Below, one piece after another: positions 17,767 through 26,576 of a stretch of 64,000 bases of DNA. The notes under the pieces are model-generated. The model did no database searches. It was not told the origin of the DNA and saw only the letters and a list, made by a program, of their open reading frames with translations. The stretch covers positions 478,501-542,500 of the forward strand of contig JAUIJE010000004.1 in the NCBI GenBank assembly GCA_030431455.1, given 5' to 3'. The stretch's first letter is position 1. Each line of letters starts with the position of its first letter. A program made the translations under genes and the position numbers. The stretch is from a bacterium (lineage in GTDB: Bacteria; Myxococcota; UBA727; JAUIJE01).

Positions 17767-19527
17767 ATGCCCGTCGTCAACAGCCCCCATGTCGTTCGCC
17801 AGTTGTTCGGGATCGGCACCGTCACCGAAGCCCGGGCCGCGGACATCCAGCACGCGGTGGCCGCCGACGGCGTGACCGCCGATGAGGCGGCCGCGCTCTA
17901 CACCCAGCTCGACCGGCCCGGGCGTCGCTACGACGGCCAGGCCCGGCAGAACCTCCTGCGTTTCCTCGACGCCGAGGCCCCCCGCACCCCCAACGCGGTG
18001 GACGTCCGCCGCGGCGCCGCCTTCGGCAACCCGGTGGTGGGCGCGTTGGTCGAGACCATCCGGCGGAAGGGCCGCGGTGCGTCAGACCAGGTGGCGGGCC
18101 TGATCGCCCTGCTCGGTCAGACCCCCGTGTCCATGACCGACGTGGCCCAGATCGCGGAGGTCGCTTCACGCCTCGCGCCCGACGACGCCGTGGCCCTGCA
18201 CGATGTGATCGTGCCCGGGCTGTCGGCGAAAAACGCCCTCGAGGCGCGGCTGCTGTTCGTCGAGAACATGCCCTACATCGCGACCGTGGACGACTTCCGC
18301 GAAGCGTTCGTGGCCTACCTCGAGACCGCGCGACCCCGGCTGTCCGCGGGGCAACGGGATCGGTTGCTGGCCGGGCTCGACGGCCAGCGGGGGGCGCAAG
18401 ACACGATTCACTACCCGCGTTTTCACACGCGGTACGACGGCGCCGGGCAGGCCGACCGCATCCTCGCCTACCTCGACGCCACCGCGTCGTCGGGGACCGA
18501 ATCGGCCCTGGTGCGGGCCCTGGTGCGCATCAAGAACGAAAAGAGCATCGCCAATGACAATGCGACTGCATTCTTGGCCGCGGCCGAGGGTCGACGCCTG
18601 TCCCCCCGGGAGCGGGCCCTGCTCGACGACATCTTGAACGCCGCCGACGAGGGCAAGGTGCTGGTTCACACCAGCGGCGAGGCCGACCACGCCCGGCTGG
18701 TGGCCTTGTCCGCGGCCCAGGGGGCGCGGCTGTCCCGGTCGGAGATCGCCGCCGTCCTCGGCACCGCGGCCCAGTCGGACGTCGCCGATCTGGCCCGGCT
18801 CCCCGACGGGATCTACCGCGTGCCCACCGGGCGCCATGGGCTGTCGAGCGCCAGCCGCCGCCGCTACGCGGTGGTCCGCAAGACCGGGGACAACCTGCAG
18901 GTGCGGTTTGCCTCCCGGGGCGCCGAGGACGGCACCGTGACCGGCGGGGTGCGCGACGGCGGACAGGTGTGGTGGACGGTCGCCCCGGACGGGACCATCG
19001 CCGGGCAGGTGTCGGCCAACCCGCGCCAGCCCACGGACCGGACCGACACCGTCGAGGGCAAACTCAGGTTCGACGACGACGGCATGCTCCGGTTTTCGGC
19101 CACGTTCCACGACAACAGCACCACCGGGTCGTCCCGGTACCCGGCGTGGTCGGTGCCCGGTCACGCGGCTTACGTCGGCCATGGCACGGTCGACGTGCGC
19201 TTCGAGCAGGCCACGCCCCCGCCGGGCTGGCAGGCGGCCGACGCCGAGGCCACCCACAGCAGCATCCAAGGCACACGCCGGTACCCGGTGCGGTTTGTCG
19301 TCGACGACGCGGGCCAGCGGTTCGTGGTCGCGCCCGACTTCTCCGACCGGCCCATCGCGCTCGACGACGATCTCCGCGGCCACGGGTCGTCCACCGGCGC
19401 CGAGGCGCGGGTGGCGCGAGACCACACCGGGGCCCTGGTGTTGTCGACGTTGGTGCAGCCCGCGACCGGGGGCCCGCGCACCTCGGGCATCTCCGCGACC
19501 GTGCCCGTGCCCGATTGGTTTGGGTGA
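17767..19527 (+). CDS. Unknown two-part protein
   Basis: A 586-residue protein without signal peptide or membrane segment. The ATG (MPVVNSPHVVRQLFG) follows GGAGGT at ideal spacing; the frame is open upstream but lies over the start of cbs. The first 340 residues are helical, with a short unit A-D-G-V-T-A-D-E-A-A-A-L-Y that resembles EF-hand-like or helix-turn repeats. The rest (from about residue 350) is beta-rich, with many Gly-Asp turns (DGGQVWWTVAPDGTIAGQV). I do not recognise a family. It precedes dprA by 64 bases but there is no sign of a functional link. Confidence 0.7.
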   Translation: MPVVNSPHVVRQLFGIGTVTEARAADIQHAVAADGVTADEAAALYTQLDRPGRRYDGQARQNLLRFLDAEAPRTPNAVDVRRGAAFGNPVVGALVETIRRKGRGASDQVAGLIALLGQTPVSMTDVAQIAEVASRLAPDDAVALHDVIVPGLSAKNALEARLLFVENMPYIATVDDFREAFVAYLETARPRLSAGQRDRLLAGLDGQRGAQDTIHYPRFHTRYDGAGQADRILAYLDATASSGTESALVRALVRIKNEKSIANDNATAFLAAAEGRRLSPRERALLDDILNAADEGKVLVHTSGEADHARLVALSAAQGARLSRSEIAAVLGTAAQSDVADLARLPDGIYRVPTGRHGLSSASRRRYAVVRKTGDNLQVRFASRGAEDGTVTGGVRDGGQVWWTVAPDGTIAGQVSANPRQPTDRTDTVEGKLRFDDDGMLRFSATFHDNSTTGSSRYPAWSVPGHAAYVGHGTVDVRFEQATPPPGWQAADAEATHSSIQGTRRYPVRFVVDDAGQRFVVAPDFSDRPIALDDDLRGHGSSTGAEARVARDHTGALVLSTLVQPATGGPRTSGISATVPVPDWFG

Positions 19528-19591
19528 CCGGCCCCGGGCCCCGCGCCGCAGATCTGCCGCAAGTCCCGCCTCCCGGCTCCGGATACAGTCC

Positions 19592-20659
19592 ATGAGCCAT
19601 TCACCCGACCCCGAAGAGCGCCTCGCGTGGGCCTTGCTCCACGCCGCGCAGGTCCCCGCCCGGGCCCGCGCGGTGGTCATCGAGGGGGGCGGGCCCGCGC
19701 ACTTTCTCGGGGCCGCGCTCCGGATGCGGCAAAGCCGTTTTGCCTTCATCGAGACCGAGGTGCGCGCCCGCCTGCGCCGTTTTGTCGACGAGGGCGGGCA
19801 CATCCTCGGCGGCCCCGCGCCCGCCGAGCTGGGCCGCCTCGACCGGGCGTCTTCGCCCCCGTTGTGCGCCTACGCGCGGGGGGCGCCGGCCTTGTTGCAG
19901 CGGACCCCGGCGGTGGCGGTGATCGGGACGCGCAAACCGAGCGCGGACGGCCAACGGCGCGCGCAGGAGATCGCCCGCGGGCTGGCCGCGGCCGGCGTCG
20001 TGGTCGTGTCGGGGGGCGCGCTCGGCATCGACACCTGCGCGCACGAGGCCGCCCTGGCCGCGGGGGGCACGACGGTGGCGGTGCTGGGCGCGCCGGTGGG
20101 CCACCCGGCCGAGCCGCCGCGCCAGGTGCGCGCGCTGTTCGACCCGGGCACCGCCGGCCGGGTCTGCGCGGTGGCGGTGCACGCGGCCGGCGTGGCCATG
20201 GCCAAGGGGCTCTTTGTCTCGCGCAACCGGTACATCGCCGCGCTCAGCGACGCGGTCATCGTCGTCGAGGGCCGGCGGCAATCGGGCACGCTGCACACCG
20301 CCCGGGCCGCGAAAAAGATGGGCATCGACGTGTACGCGGTGCCGGGGCCGCCGGAGGACGAGGGCTGCCGGGCGCCCAACCAGCTGCTCGCGCACGGCGC
20401 GGCGCGGGCCCTGCTCGACGTGGCCGACGTGGTGCGGGCGGTGGGGGGCACGCCACCGGGGCGCGCGCCACCTGCGCGCGCGGGCGCGGCGCCCGGGGGC
20501 CTGCTCGCGTACCTGGCCGAACGGGGGGGCGAAGCCAGCGTCGACGAGGTGGCGGCCGGGCTCGGCTGGCCGGTGCACAAGGTCCAACAGGAGGCGCTGC
20601 ACCAAGAGCTGTTCGGCGCGGTCGAGCGGGAGGGGGTCGCGTTGCGGTTGCGATCGTGA
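19592..20659 (+). CDS. dprA: DNA processing protein DprA
   Basis: A 355-residue protein. The Rossmann-like core is clear: G-T-R-K-P-S-A-D-G, then SGGALGIDTCAHEAAL, then F-V-S-R-N-R-Y-I-A-A-L-S-D-A-V-I-V-V-E-G with S-G-T-L-H-T-A. These match DprA/Smf, which loads RecA on incoming single-stranded DNA in natural transformation. An N-terminal helical region and a C-terminal winged-helix-like domain (GGEASVDEVAAGLGWPVHKV) are present. The usual V-G-S-R is G-T-R here and the core is rather diverged, so a general DNA-processing role is possible. It is followed by trmFO and xerC, an order conserved in other bacteria. Confidence 0.88.
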   Translation: MSHSPDPEERLAWALLHAAQVPARARAVVIEGGGPAHFLGAALRMRQSRFAFIETEVRARLRRFVDEGGHILGGPAPAELGRLDRASSPPLCAYARGAPALLQRTPAVAVIGTRKPSADGQRRAQEIARGLAAAGVVVVSGGALGIDTCAHEAALAAGGTTVAVLGAPVGHPAEPPRQVRALFDPGTAGRVCAVAVHAAGVAMAKGLFVSRNRYIAALSDAVIVVEGRRQSGTLHTARAAKKMGIDVYAVPGPPEDEGCRAPNQLLAHGAARALLDVADVVRAVGGTPPGRAPPARAGAAPGGLLAYLAERGGEASVDEVAAGLGWPVHKVQQEALHQELFGAVEREGVALRLRS

Positions 20660-20702
20660 CCCGCCGTTGCGTTCGCGCGGTCTAGAGGCTCTAGTGCGCG
20701 CG

Positions 20703-22025
20703 ATGACGACGACCGACGACAGAGTACGTGTGGTGGGCGGCGGGCTCGCCGGCTGTGAAGTGGCGTTGCGCCTGGCCGAGCGCGGGCTCACCGTCGAGCT
20801 GTGGGAGATGAAGCCCAAAAAGCGCACCCCGGCCCAGGTGAGCGATCGCCTCGCCGAGTTGGTGTGCAGCAACTCGTTCCGCTCGGCCAACGTCGAGAAC
20901 GCCATCGGCCTGCTCAAAGAAGAGATGCGCCAGACCGGCTCGCACCTGATGCGGTTTGCCCAGGAGGCCAAGGTGCCCGCGGGGGATGCGTTGGCCGTCG
21001 ACCGGGATGTGTTCGCGGCTCTGGTCGAAGGCGCGGTGGAGCGCGCGCCCTCGATCGAGGTGGTGCACGACGAGGTCACGGCGCTGTTCGACGACGGGGT
21101 GTGGACGGTGTACGCCACCGGGCCGCTCACCGCAGAGACATTGGCCGACGACATCGCCCGGGCCTGTGGCCAAGAGCGCCTCGCGTTTTATGACGCCATC
21201 GCCCCCATCGTCGACGCGGACAGCATCGATTGGTCCCGGGCGTACAAAAAGTCGCGCTACGACAAAGGCGACGGCGACGACTACGTGAACTGTCCGATGA
21301 CCGCCGACGAGTTCGACGCGTTCCTCGACGCGCTGCTCGCCGCCGACCAGGTGAGCAAAAAGGAGTTCGAGGACCTGCACTACTTTGAGGGCTGTTTGCC
21401 CATCGAGGTCATGGCCGGGCGCGGTCGCCAGACCTTGAGCTACGGCCCGATGAAGCCGGTCGGGCTCGAGCACCCCGAGACCGGCACGCGCTACGCCGCC
21501 GTGCTCCAGCTGCGCAAAGAGAACGTGCACGGCACCGCCTACAACCTCGTCGGGTGCCAGACCCGGCTCAAGCAGCCGGCGCAGCGCGCGGTGTTCCGGC
21601 TCGTGCCCGGGCTTCAGCAGGCGGTGTTCCTCCGGTACGGGGCCATCCACCGCAACACCTACCTGGACAGCCCGCGTTTGCTCGACGCGCACTTCCGGCT
21701 CAACGGGCGCGACGACGTCTTCTTCGCGGGCCAGCTCACCGGGGTCGAGGGCTACGTCGAGTCCATGGCCTGCGGCATGCTGTGCGCAGATGCATTGTGG
21801 GCGGCGCGCCAGGGCCGCGCGTATGTTCCGCCGCCGCCCGAGACCGCGCTCGGGGGTCTGTACCGGCACGTGCGCGGCACCGACCACGTCGGCGGCGCGT
21901 ACGGGCCCAGCAACATCAACTGGTCATTGATCGCGCCGTTGCCTGGCCGGGTGCCGAAGCGCGACAAAAAGCGCCTGCGGGCGGAACGGGCCTTGGCCGC
22001 CCTGGACGCGTGGCGGACGGCCTGA
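20703..22025 (+). CDS. trmFO: Folate-dependent tRNA m5U54 methyltransferase TrmFO
   Basis: A 440-residue FAD protein. The dinucleotide-binding motif V-V-G-G-G-L-A-G-C-E is at residues of about 9-18, with LVCSNSFRSAN, PVGLEHPETG and FFAGQLTGVEGYVESMACG, all hallmarks of TrmFO (formerly Gid). It methylates U54 in the T-loop of tRNA using methylenetetrahydrofolate. Length is normal. A GTG nine bases upstream is an alternative start; no good Shine-Dalgarno sequence distinguishes them. Confidence 0.95.
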   Translation: MTTTDDRVRVVGGGLAGCEVALRLAERGLTVELWEMKPKKRTPAQVSDRLAELVCSNSFRSANVENAIGLLKEEMRQTGSHLMRFAQEAKVPAGDALAVDRDVFAALVEGAVERAPSIEVVHDEVTALFDDGVWTVYATGPLTAETLADDIARACGQERLAFYDAIAPIVDADSIDWSRAYKKSRYDKGDGDDYVNCPMTADEFDAFLDALLAADQVSKKEFEDLHYFEGCLPIEVMAGRGRQTLSYGPMKPVGLEHPETGTRYAAVLQLRKENVHGTAYNLVGCQTRLKQPAQRAVFRLVPGLQQAVFLRYGAIHRNTYLDSPRLLDAHFRLNGRDDVFFAGQLTGVEGYVESMACGMLCADALWAARQGRAYVPPPPETALGGLYRHVRGTDHVGGAYGPSNINWSLIAPLPGRVPKRDKKRLRAERALAALDAWRTA

Positions 22026-22365
22026 GCCCAAAAGGACCTTGTACGACCGGTCTCTGTCTCGGGTCCCTGTCTCATCTTGAACGTCGACTGTATCGGTGCG
22101 AGACAAAAGAGTCCGGCCGACCCCACGAACAACACCAAGGGAGCCGGCCGGACTGAGGGTTACGCGGGGTGTGCTACGTCTAGTCGCCTCCGGGTGACGG
22201 AACTGAAACACATAGCGAACAGCAGATCACCAGTGTGTGTTTCATTTTTATACCGACCGCTGAAAAAGCCGGTCAACCTCCGGGACAGTTGCGAGACACT
22301 TTCCCGGCCGCGGGCGACGGGTCCAAAACCTTGCCCCCCTCGATCCAGCGGTCGACCATGGGCGC
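22026..22365. other. Intergenic region between trmFO and xerC with inverted repeat and YGAGACA boxes
   Basis: No gene is visible in these 340 bases. A 10-bp inverted repeat (AGTCCGGCCG at 22110-22119 against CGGCCGGACT at 22145-22154, 25-base loop) could form a hairpin. The heptamer YGAGACA occurs four times (complement at 22055-22061 and 22068-22074; direct at 22099-22105 and 22292-22298). The stretch 22195-22260 is relatively AT-rich and may hold the xerC promoter. Confidence 0.5.
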
Positions 22366-23280
22366 ATGCTGACCGCCTTGTCCGCCTTTGAGACCGAGCT
22401 GCGCGACGTCCGGCGCAAAAGCCCCCACACCGTCGTCAACTACCTGCGCGACCTCGGCCAACTGCACGCCCACCTCGTCGAGCAACAACACCCCGCGAAA
22501 GATGACGTGGCCGCCCTCGACGTGTTCGCGTTGCGCGGGTTTTTGGCCGTGCGCCACCGACAGGACAAGACCACCACCGTCCTGCGCAAACTCTCCGCGG
22601 TGCGCACCTTCCTCAAGTACTGCCGGCGCGAGGGGCTCATCACCGAAAACCCCGCCGACCTGCTCGACTCCAAAAAACGCCCCAAGGACCTGCCGCGCTC
22701 GGTGAGCGTCGACGAGGCGCTCGCCCTCTGCCAACCCACCGGCGATGACCCCATCGCCCAACGCGACGACGCGATCACCGAGCTGCTGTATGCCGCGGGC
22801 ATCCGGGTGGGCGAGCTGTGCGGGCTCGACCTCGGCGACGTCGACCTCCGGCACCACAACCTGCGCGTGCTCGGCAAAGGCAACAAAGAACGGGTGGTGC
22901 CCTTTCACCAGGCCGCGGCCCGGGCCCTGTCGCAATACCTGGAAAACGCCCGGCCCCAGTTGGTCCGGTCCGACCAACCCGCCCCTGACGCGTTGTGGCT
23001 CGGTCGCCGCGGCGGGCGCCTGCGTGATCGCGTGGTGCGCCGCATGCTCGAACAACGCGGACACGCCGTCGCCGCCCGCGGCCGGGTGCACCCCCACAAG
23101 CTGCGTCACGCCTACGCCACCCACCTGCTCGAGGGGGGCGCCGACCTGCGCGCGATCCAAGAGCTGCTCGGGCACGCGTCGCTGTCCACCACCCAGCGCT
23201 ACACCCATGTCGACATGGCGCGGCTGGCCAAGGTCTACGACGCTGCACATCCCCGGGCGAAGACCGACCACGCGGATTGA
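22366..23280 (+). CDS. xerC: Tyrosine recombinase XerC
   Basis: A 304-residue tyrosine recombinase. An N-terminal SAM-like DNA-binding domain (SPHTVVNYLRDLGQL) precedes the catalytic domain with R147 (GIRVGEL), Lys near 172 (GKGNKER), H244 and R247 (HKLRH), H270 (GHASLS) and the nucleophile Y279 (RYTH). Length and position after trmFO fit XerC, which resolves chromosome dimers at dif with XerD, rather than a phage integrase. No dif-like site was recognised in the window. Confidence 0.9.
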   Translation: MLTALSAFETELRDVRRKSPHTVVNYLRDLGQLHAHLVEQQHPAKDDVAALDVFALRGFLAVRHRQDKTTTVLRKLSAVRTFLKYCRREGLITENPADLLDSKKRPKDLPRSVSVDEALALCQPTGDDPIAQRDDAITELLYAAGIRVGELCGLDLGDVDLRHHNLRVLGKGNKERVVPFHQAAARALSQYLENARPQLVRSDQPAPDALWLGRRGGRLRDRVVRRMLEQRGHAVAARGRVHPHKLRHAYATHLLEGGADLRAIQELLGHASLSTTQRYTHVDMARLAKVYDAAHPRAKTDHAD

Positions 23281-23458
23281 ATCCCCCCGCCGAACGCGCC
23301 GTCCACCGGGGCATGACCCGCGACCCATGCGCCACGCATTGACAATGCTTCGGCCCAAGCTGCGCAACGCTTCGGTCAACGTTGTCGATCGTCCCCCTCG
23401 TTGACACCGGCCCCGTACAGGGCGAAGCAGCCCCGGTTTGGACCATGAAGGAGGGGCC
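23281..23458 (+). promoter_or_regulatory. Upstream region of the TRAP operon with direct repeats
   Basis: Two direct copies of GCTTCGG followed by Y-C-(C)-AA start at 23347 and 23369, a period of 22 bp (two helical turns), which suits a dimeric or cooperative activator. A TTGACA lies at 23402 but without a convincing -10 box. AAGGAGG at 23447-23453 is the ribosome binding site of the first gene. Confidence 0.4.
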
Positions 23459-24361
23459 ATGCCCACACGTTTTGCTCGCTTTGCTTTGATTCTCTCGTCG
23501 CTGGCCGCTGTGGCGTGCGGTACCACGCGTGAAGCCCAGTACGACGCTGACAAGCCCGCTGCCCAAGGGGAAGCGGTCACCGCCGACGCCGGGGGCGCCG
23601 ACCAACTCGTGGCCGAGGGCGACGCCGCCTGGGCCGAGCGCCTCGACAAAGAGAAGCTCATGGTCGCGCTGCAAAAATGGGAAGAGGCGGCCAAGACCGC
23701 GCCCAGCGCTGAGCTGTACGTCAAGCTCTCCCGCGGCCACTACTTCCTCGCCGACGGTTTTTACGACGTCGAGGGCGACGAGGCCAAGCGCGACGAGCAC
23801 TACACCACCGGCCTTGGCTATGCAGAAAAAGCCATCGGCATGGCCGCCCCCGCTTACGTGGAAGCGATCAAGGGCGGCAGCGCCCACGTCGACGTCGTCG
23901 GCAGCATCCCCGACGAAGCGATCCCGGCCTTTTACTGGCAAGCCACCAACCTCGGGAAGTGGGCCGCGTCCAAAGGGTTCGCCACCCGCCTGAAGTACAA
24001 AGACGACATCAAGGCGACCATGGACCGGGTGATGTCGGGGGCCCCCGACTACTTCTACGCCGCCCCCTTCCGCTACTTCGGCGCGTTCGAGGCCGCGACC
24101 TCGGGGTTGGCCGGTGGCTCGCTGGAGAAGTCCAACGAGTTTTTCGCCCAGTCCGTCGAAAAGGCCCCCAACTACCTCGGCACCAAGGTGCTGTGGGCGT
24201 CGTACTACTGCACCAAAAAGGGCGACCGCGAGCTGTTCGAGAAGTTGCTCAACGAGGTGCTCGCCGCCGACGCCAACGTCGACCCGGACATCATGCCGGA
24301 GAACACCCGGGAGCAAGCCAAAGCCAAGAAGCTGCTCGCCAACGCCGACGACGAGTTCTGA
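23459..24361 (+). CDS. tatT: TRAP-associated TatT-type lipoprotein
   Basis: A 300-residue lipoprotein. The start is fixed by AAGGAGG six bases upstream. The signal peptide ends in a lipobox-like A-V-A-C followed by GTT. The mature part is helical with TPR-like repeats (KWEEAAKTAPSAELYVKLSRG, and a later EKAIGMAAPAYVEAI) that match TRAP transporter T-component proteins (TatT). In Treponema pallidum TatT forms a trimer with pores and pairs with the binding protein TatP. Here it is directly followed by a DctP-type binding protein, so the same periplasmic pairing is likely. Confidence 0.82.
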   Translation: MPTRFARFALILSSLAAVACGTTREAQYDADKPAAQGEAVTADAGGADQLVAEGDAAWAERLDKEKLMVALQKWEEAAKTAPSAELYVKLSRGHYFLADGFYDVEGDEAKRDEHYTTGLGYAEKAIGMAAPAYVEAIKGGSAHVDVVGSIPDEAIPAFYWQATNLGKWAASKGFATRLKYKDDIKATMDRVMSGAPDYFYAAPFRYFGAFEAATSGLAGGSLEKSNEFFAQSVEKAPNYLGTKVLWASYYCTKKGDRELFEKLLNEVLAADANVDPDIMPENTREQAKAKKLLANADDEF

Positions 24362-24446
24362 TCCACGCCCGTCCGCATCCGCGTACGGTCGGTCCTCGGC
24401 AGCGCCCCGCGCGACCGGGGACCTTCACCGACCAGGGAGAACAAAC

Positions 24447-25460
24447 ATGAAACGCACCGCATTTTTGCTCACCGGCGCCGCCGCCCTCGTCGGGTTTGTC
24501 GCCTCAACGTCACTGCACGCCGAAGGCGCCAAAGCGGTGAAGCTCGGCTCGGTCGCGCCCGAAGGCACCCCGTGGGCGGAGTGGCTCAAGGGGGTTCGGT
24601 CTGACATCGAAAAAGGCTCCAACAACCAACTCAAGACCAAGGTCTACCTCGGGGGCAAGCTCGGGGGCGAAAAGGAGATGGTCGAAGAGGTCAAACGCGG
24701 CCGGCTCGAAATGTTCGGTGGCTCGGTGGGGGCGCTGGCCTCCAAGTACGTGCCCGAACTCAATGTGTTTGAGTTGCCGTTCATCTTTGAGAGCGACGAT
24801 GAGATCGACTTCGTGCTCAACGCGGTGCGCCCCGATGTGGAGAAGCTCCTCGACCAGCGGGGCTTCAAGTTCATCATGTGGGCCGAGAACGGCTGGCACG
24901 GCTACGGGGTGAAGGGCAAGTGCATCGAAAAACCCGACGACCTCACCGGGCTGAAGATGCGTTCGCAAGAGAGCATGATCCACGTGGAGACCTACAAGGC
25001 CCTCGGCGCTTCCCCGGTCGAGCTGCCCGTGCCCGAGGTGTTGAGCGCCCTGCAGACCGGCGTGGTCGACGGCTACAGCAACACCCCGCTCTTCGGCTTC
25101 GCCATCAGCTGGTACAAGGGCATCGACCACTTCACCTACACCAAGCACATCTACCAGCCCGCGCTCATCGTCGCGTCCAAGACCTGGTGGAAGAGCCTGT
25201 CGCCCGCCGAGCAGGACGCGGTGCTCTCGAGCAAAAAACGCGAGGCCGAAGGCTTCGCCGGGGTCCGCAAGCTGACCAAGCCCCTCCTCGAGAACTACAC
25301 CTACGCGAAGATCAAGGTCTGTGAGCTCACCGACGCGCAACGCAAGCCGTTCGCGGACAAGGCCAAGCCGGTGTGGAACAAGTTCGCCAAGAAGAGCAAA
25401 GGCAACAAGAAGCTCTTCGACGCGGTGATGAAAGCCAAAGGCGCGTTCAAGAAGCGCTGA
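24447..25460 (+). CDS. dctP: TRAP transporter solute-binding protein (DctP family)
   Basis: A 337-residue periplasmic binding protein with a standard signal peptide (cleavage after LHAEG region). GWHGYGVKGK and the helix-strand motif G-L-K-M-R-S-Q-E (near residue 170) match the DctP fold, where this Arg usually contacts a substrate carboxylate. P-V-P-E-V-L-S-A-L-Q-T-G-V-V-D-G is the family signature. The substrate is probably a carboxylate or sulfonate, or a hydrophobic acid given the TatT partner; it cannot be read from the sequence. AGGGAGA lies upstream of the ATG. Confidence 0.92.
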   Translation: MKRTAFLLTGAAALVGFVASTSLHAEGAKAVKLGSVAPEGTPWAEWLKGVRSDIEKGSNNQLKTKVYLGGKLGGEKEMVEEVKRGRLEMFGGSVGALASKYVPELNVFELPFIFESDDEIDFVLNAVRPDVEKLLDQRGFKFIMWAENGWHGYGVKGKCIEKPDDLTGLKMRSQESMIHVETYKALGASPVELPVPEVLSALQTGVVDGYSNTPLFGFAISWYKGIDHFTYTKHIYQPALIVASKTWWKSLSPAEQDAVLSSKKREAEGFAGVRKLTKPLLENYTYAKIKVCELTDAQRKPFADKAKPVWNKFAKKSKGNKKLFDAVMKAKGAFKKR

Positions 25461-25504
25461 CCGTCGGTCGTCGTCGTCCACGTTGGTGGCGACGGCGCAA
25501 CGCG

Positions 25505-25587
25505 GCCCGGCCAAGGAGGCCGGGCTTCGTCGGCGTTGGTGGCGCAGCGCGGCGCGGCACGGCCCGGCCTCCAGGCCGGGCTTTTTT
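25505..25587 (+). terminator. Two hairpins between dctP and dctQ, the second an intrinsic terminator
   Basis: The first hairpin (GCCCGGCC against GGCCGGGC, 25505-25525) lacks a T-run. The second (GCCCGGCC against GGCCGGGC around TCCA, 25562-25581) is followed by six T residues. The stems have the same sequence. Placed inside the operon, they likely let most transcripts end after the abundant binding protein. Confidence 0.75.
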
Positions 25588-25646
25588 GGAATTGAAATGG
25601 GGTATCTTCGCTCGTTCGGGCGAGGCAAACCGGCAGGGAGGACACG

Positions 25647-26576
25647 TTGCACGGGCTTCGAAGGTTGCTGTCCAAGCTGGACCAGGTCATCTACCAGGTC
25701 GAGCGTGCGCTGCTGCTGGTCAGCGTGTTGATGATGACCGCGCTGGTGTTCGCGGACGTGATCCAGAGGACGTTCAGTCGCCCGGTGGGCAAGACCGCAG
25801 AGCTGTTGCTCGCCCTCGCCGGCGGCGCAAAGGCATTGGAGCCGGCCACGGTCAAGGCGATCCAGGACACCTGGGGGCCGGGCGCGTTCGCGGTGCTGTC
25901 GCTCGGGTTGCTGGTGGCCGCGACCCAGTCGGCCCGCACGTTGGCCGCGGCCCGCGATGACCGCCCGGCACCGGGCATGGCGGTGTCCATCGGCATTGGG
26001 TTGGGCGCGTTTCTGCTCACCTGGGGGGGCATCGAGCTGTTGTTGTACGTCGCCCCTTCGGGCATTCCCGGGGCCCAGAAGTTCGCCCTCGGGTTCTTGG
26101 TGTGGTCGGGTTTTCTCGGCGCGTCGTTGGCCGCGCGCAGCGGGCGCCACATCGTGCTCGACGCTGTCCGGCGCAAGCTCACCGGGCGGGGCGCGATGAT
26201 CGCGGCCGGGCTGTCCGGGGTGTTGGCGGGGGGCTTTTGCTGGTTCTTGGCCTTTCTCGGCTACGACAAATCATGGACCGAAATCATGGAATGGTCCGAC
26301 AGCGACGGCGCCATTCACGTGTTCGAGGCCGCGCCGGTCCCGGTGTGGTTGGTGACCCTGGCCATCCCCATCGGGCTCACGGTGGTGGGGGCGCGGCTGT
26401 TGGCGGTGGGCGTGAGTGAGGTGCTCTACGGCCCGTCCCTGCAAAACGGCCCCGACGAGCACGGCATCGACTTTGATCAGCTCGCCGCGGTCGGCGCCGG
26501 GGCCGGCGCTGACGCCGAAACGGGCACCAACCGCGGGCTGATGGGCCGGCCCCACGACGAGGGAGGCCGGGCGTGA
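25647..26576 (+). CDS. dctQ: TRAP transporter small permease subunit (DctQ), enlarged
   Basis: A 309-residue membrane protein starting at a TTG preceded by GGGAGGA at good spacing. The DctQ hallmarks are visible: first helix with V-F-A-D-V-I-Q-R and later the helix F-L-G-A-S-L-A-A-R-S-G-R-H-I-V-L-D. DctQ subunits are usually 150-200 residues with four helices. Here about 100 extra residues between helix 1 and the conserved W/F-x-G-A part add one or two more membrane segments, and there is a Gly/Ala-rich C-terminal tail. The end overlaps the GTG of dctM. Confidence 0.82.
   Translation: MHGLRRLLSKLDQVIYQVERALLLVSVLMMTALVFADVIQRTFSRPVGKTAELLLALAGGAKALEPATVKAIQDTWGPGAFAVLSLGLLVAATQSARTLAAARDDRPAPGMAVSIGIGLGAFLLTWGGIELLLYVAPSGIPGAQKFALGFLVWSGFLGASLAARSGRHIVLDAVRRKLTGRGAMIAAGLSGVLAGGFCWFLAFLGYDKSWTEIMEWSDSDGAIHVFEAAPVPVWLVTLAIPIGLTVVGARLLAVGVSEVLYGPSLQNGPDEHGIDFDQLAAVGAGAGADAETGTNRGLMGRPHDEGGRA

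Noticed and set aside
22026..22365. A tRNA or small RNA gene between trmFO and xerC
   Set aside because: No cloverleaf or T-loop pattern is seen; only an inverted repeat with a 25-base loop and the YGAGACA boxes.
22366..23280. Tyrosine recombinase as a phage or island integrase
   Set aside because: Length, its place after trmFO and the lack of att-like repeats or phage genes nearby fit XerC better.
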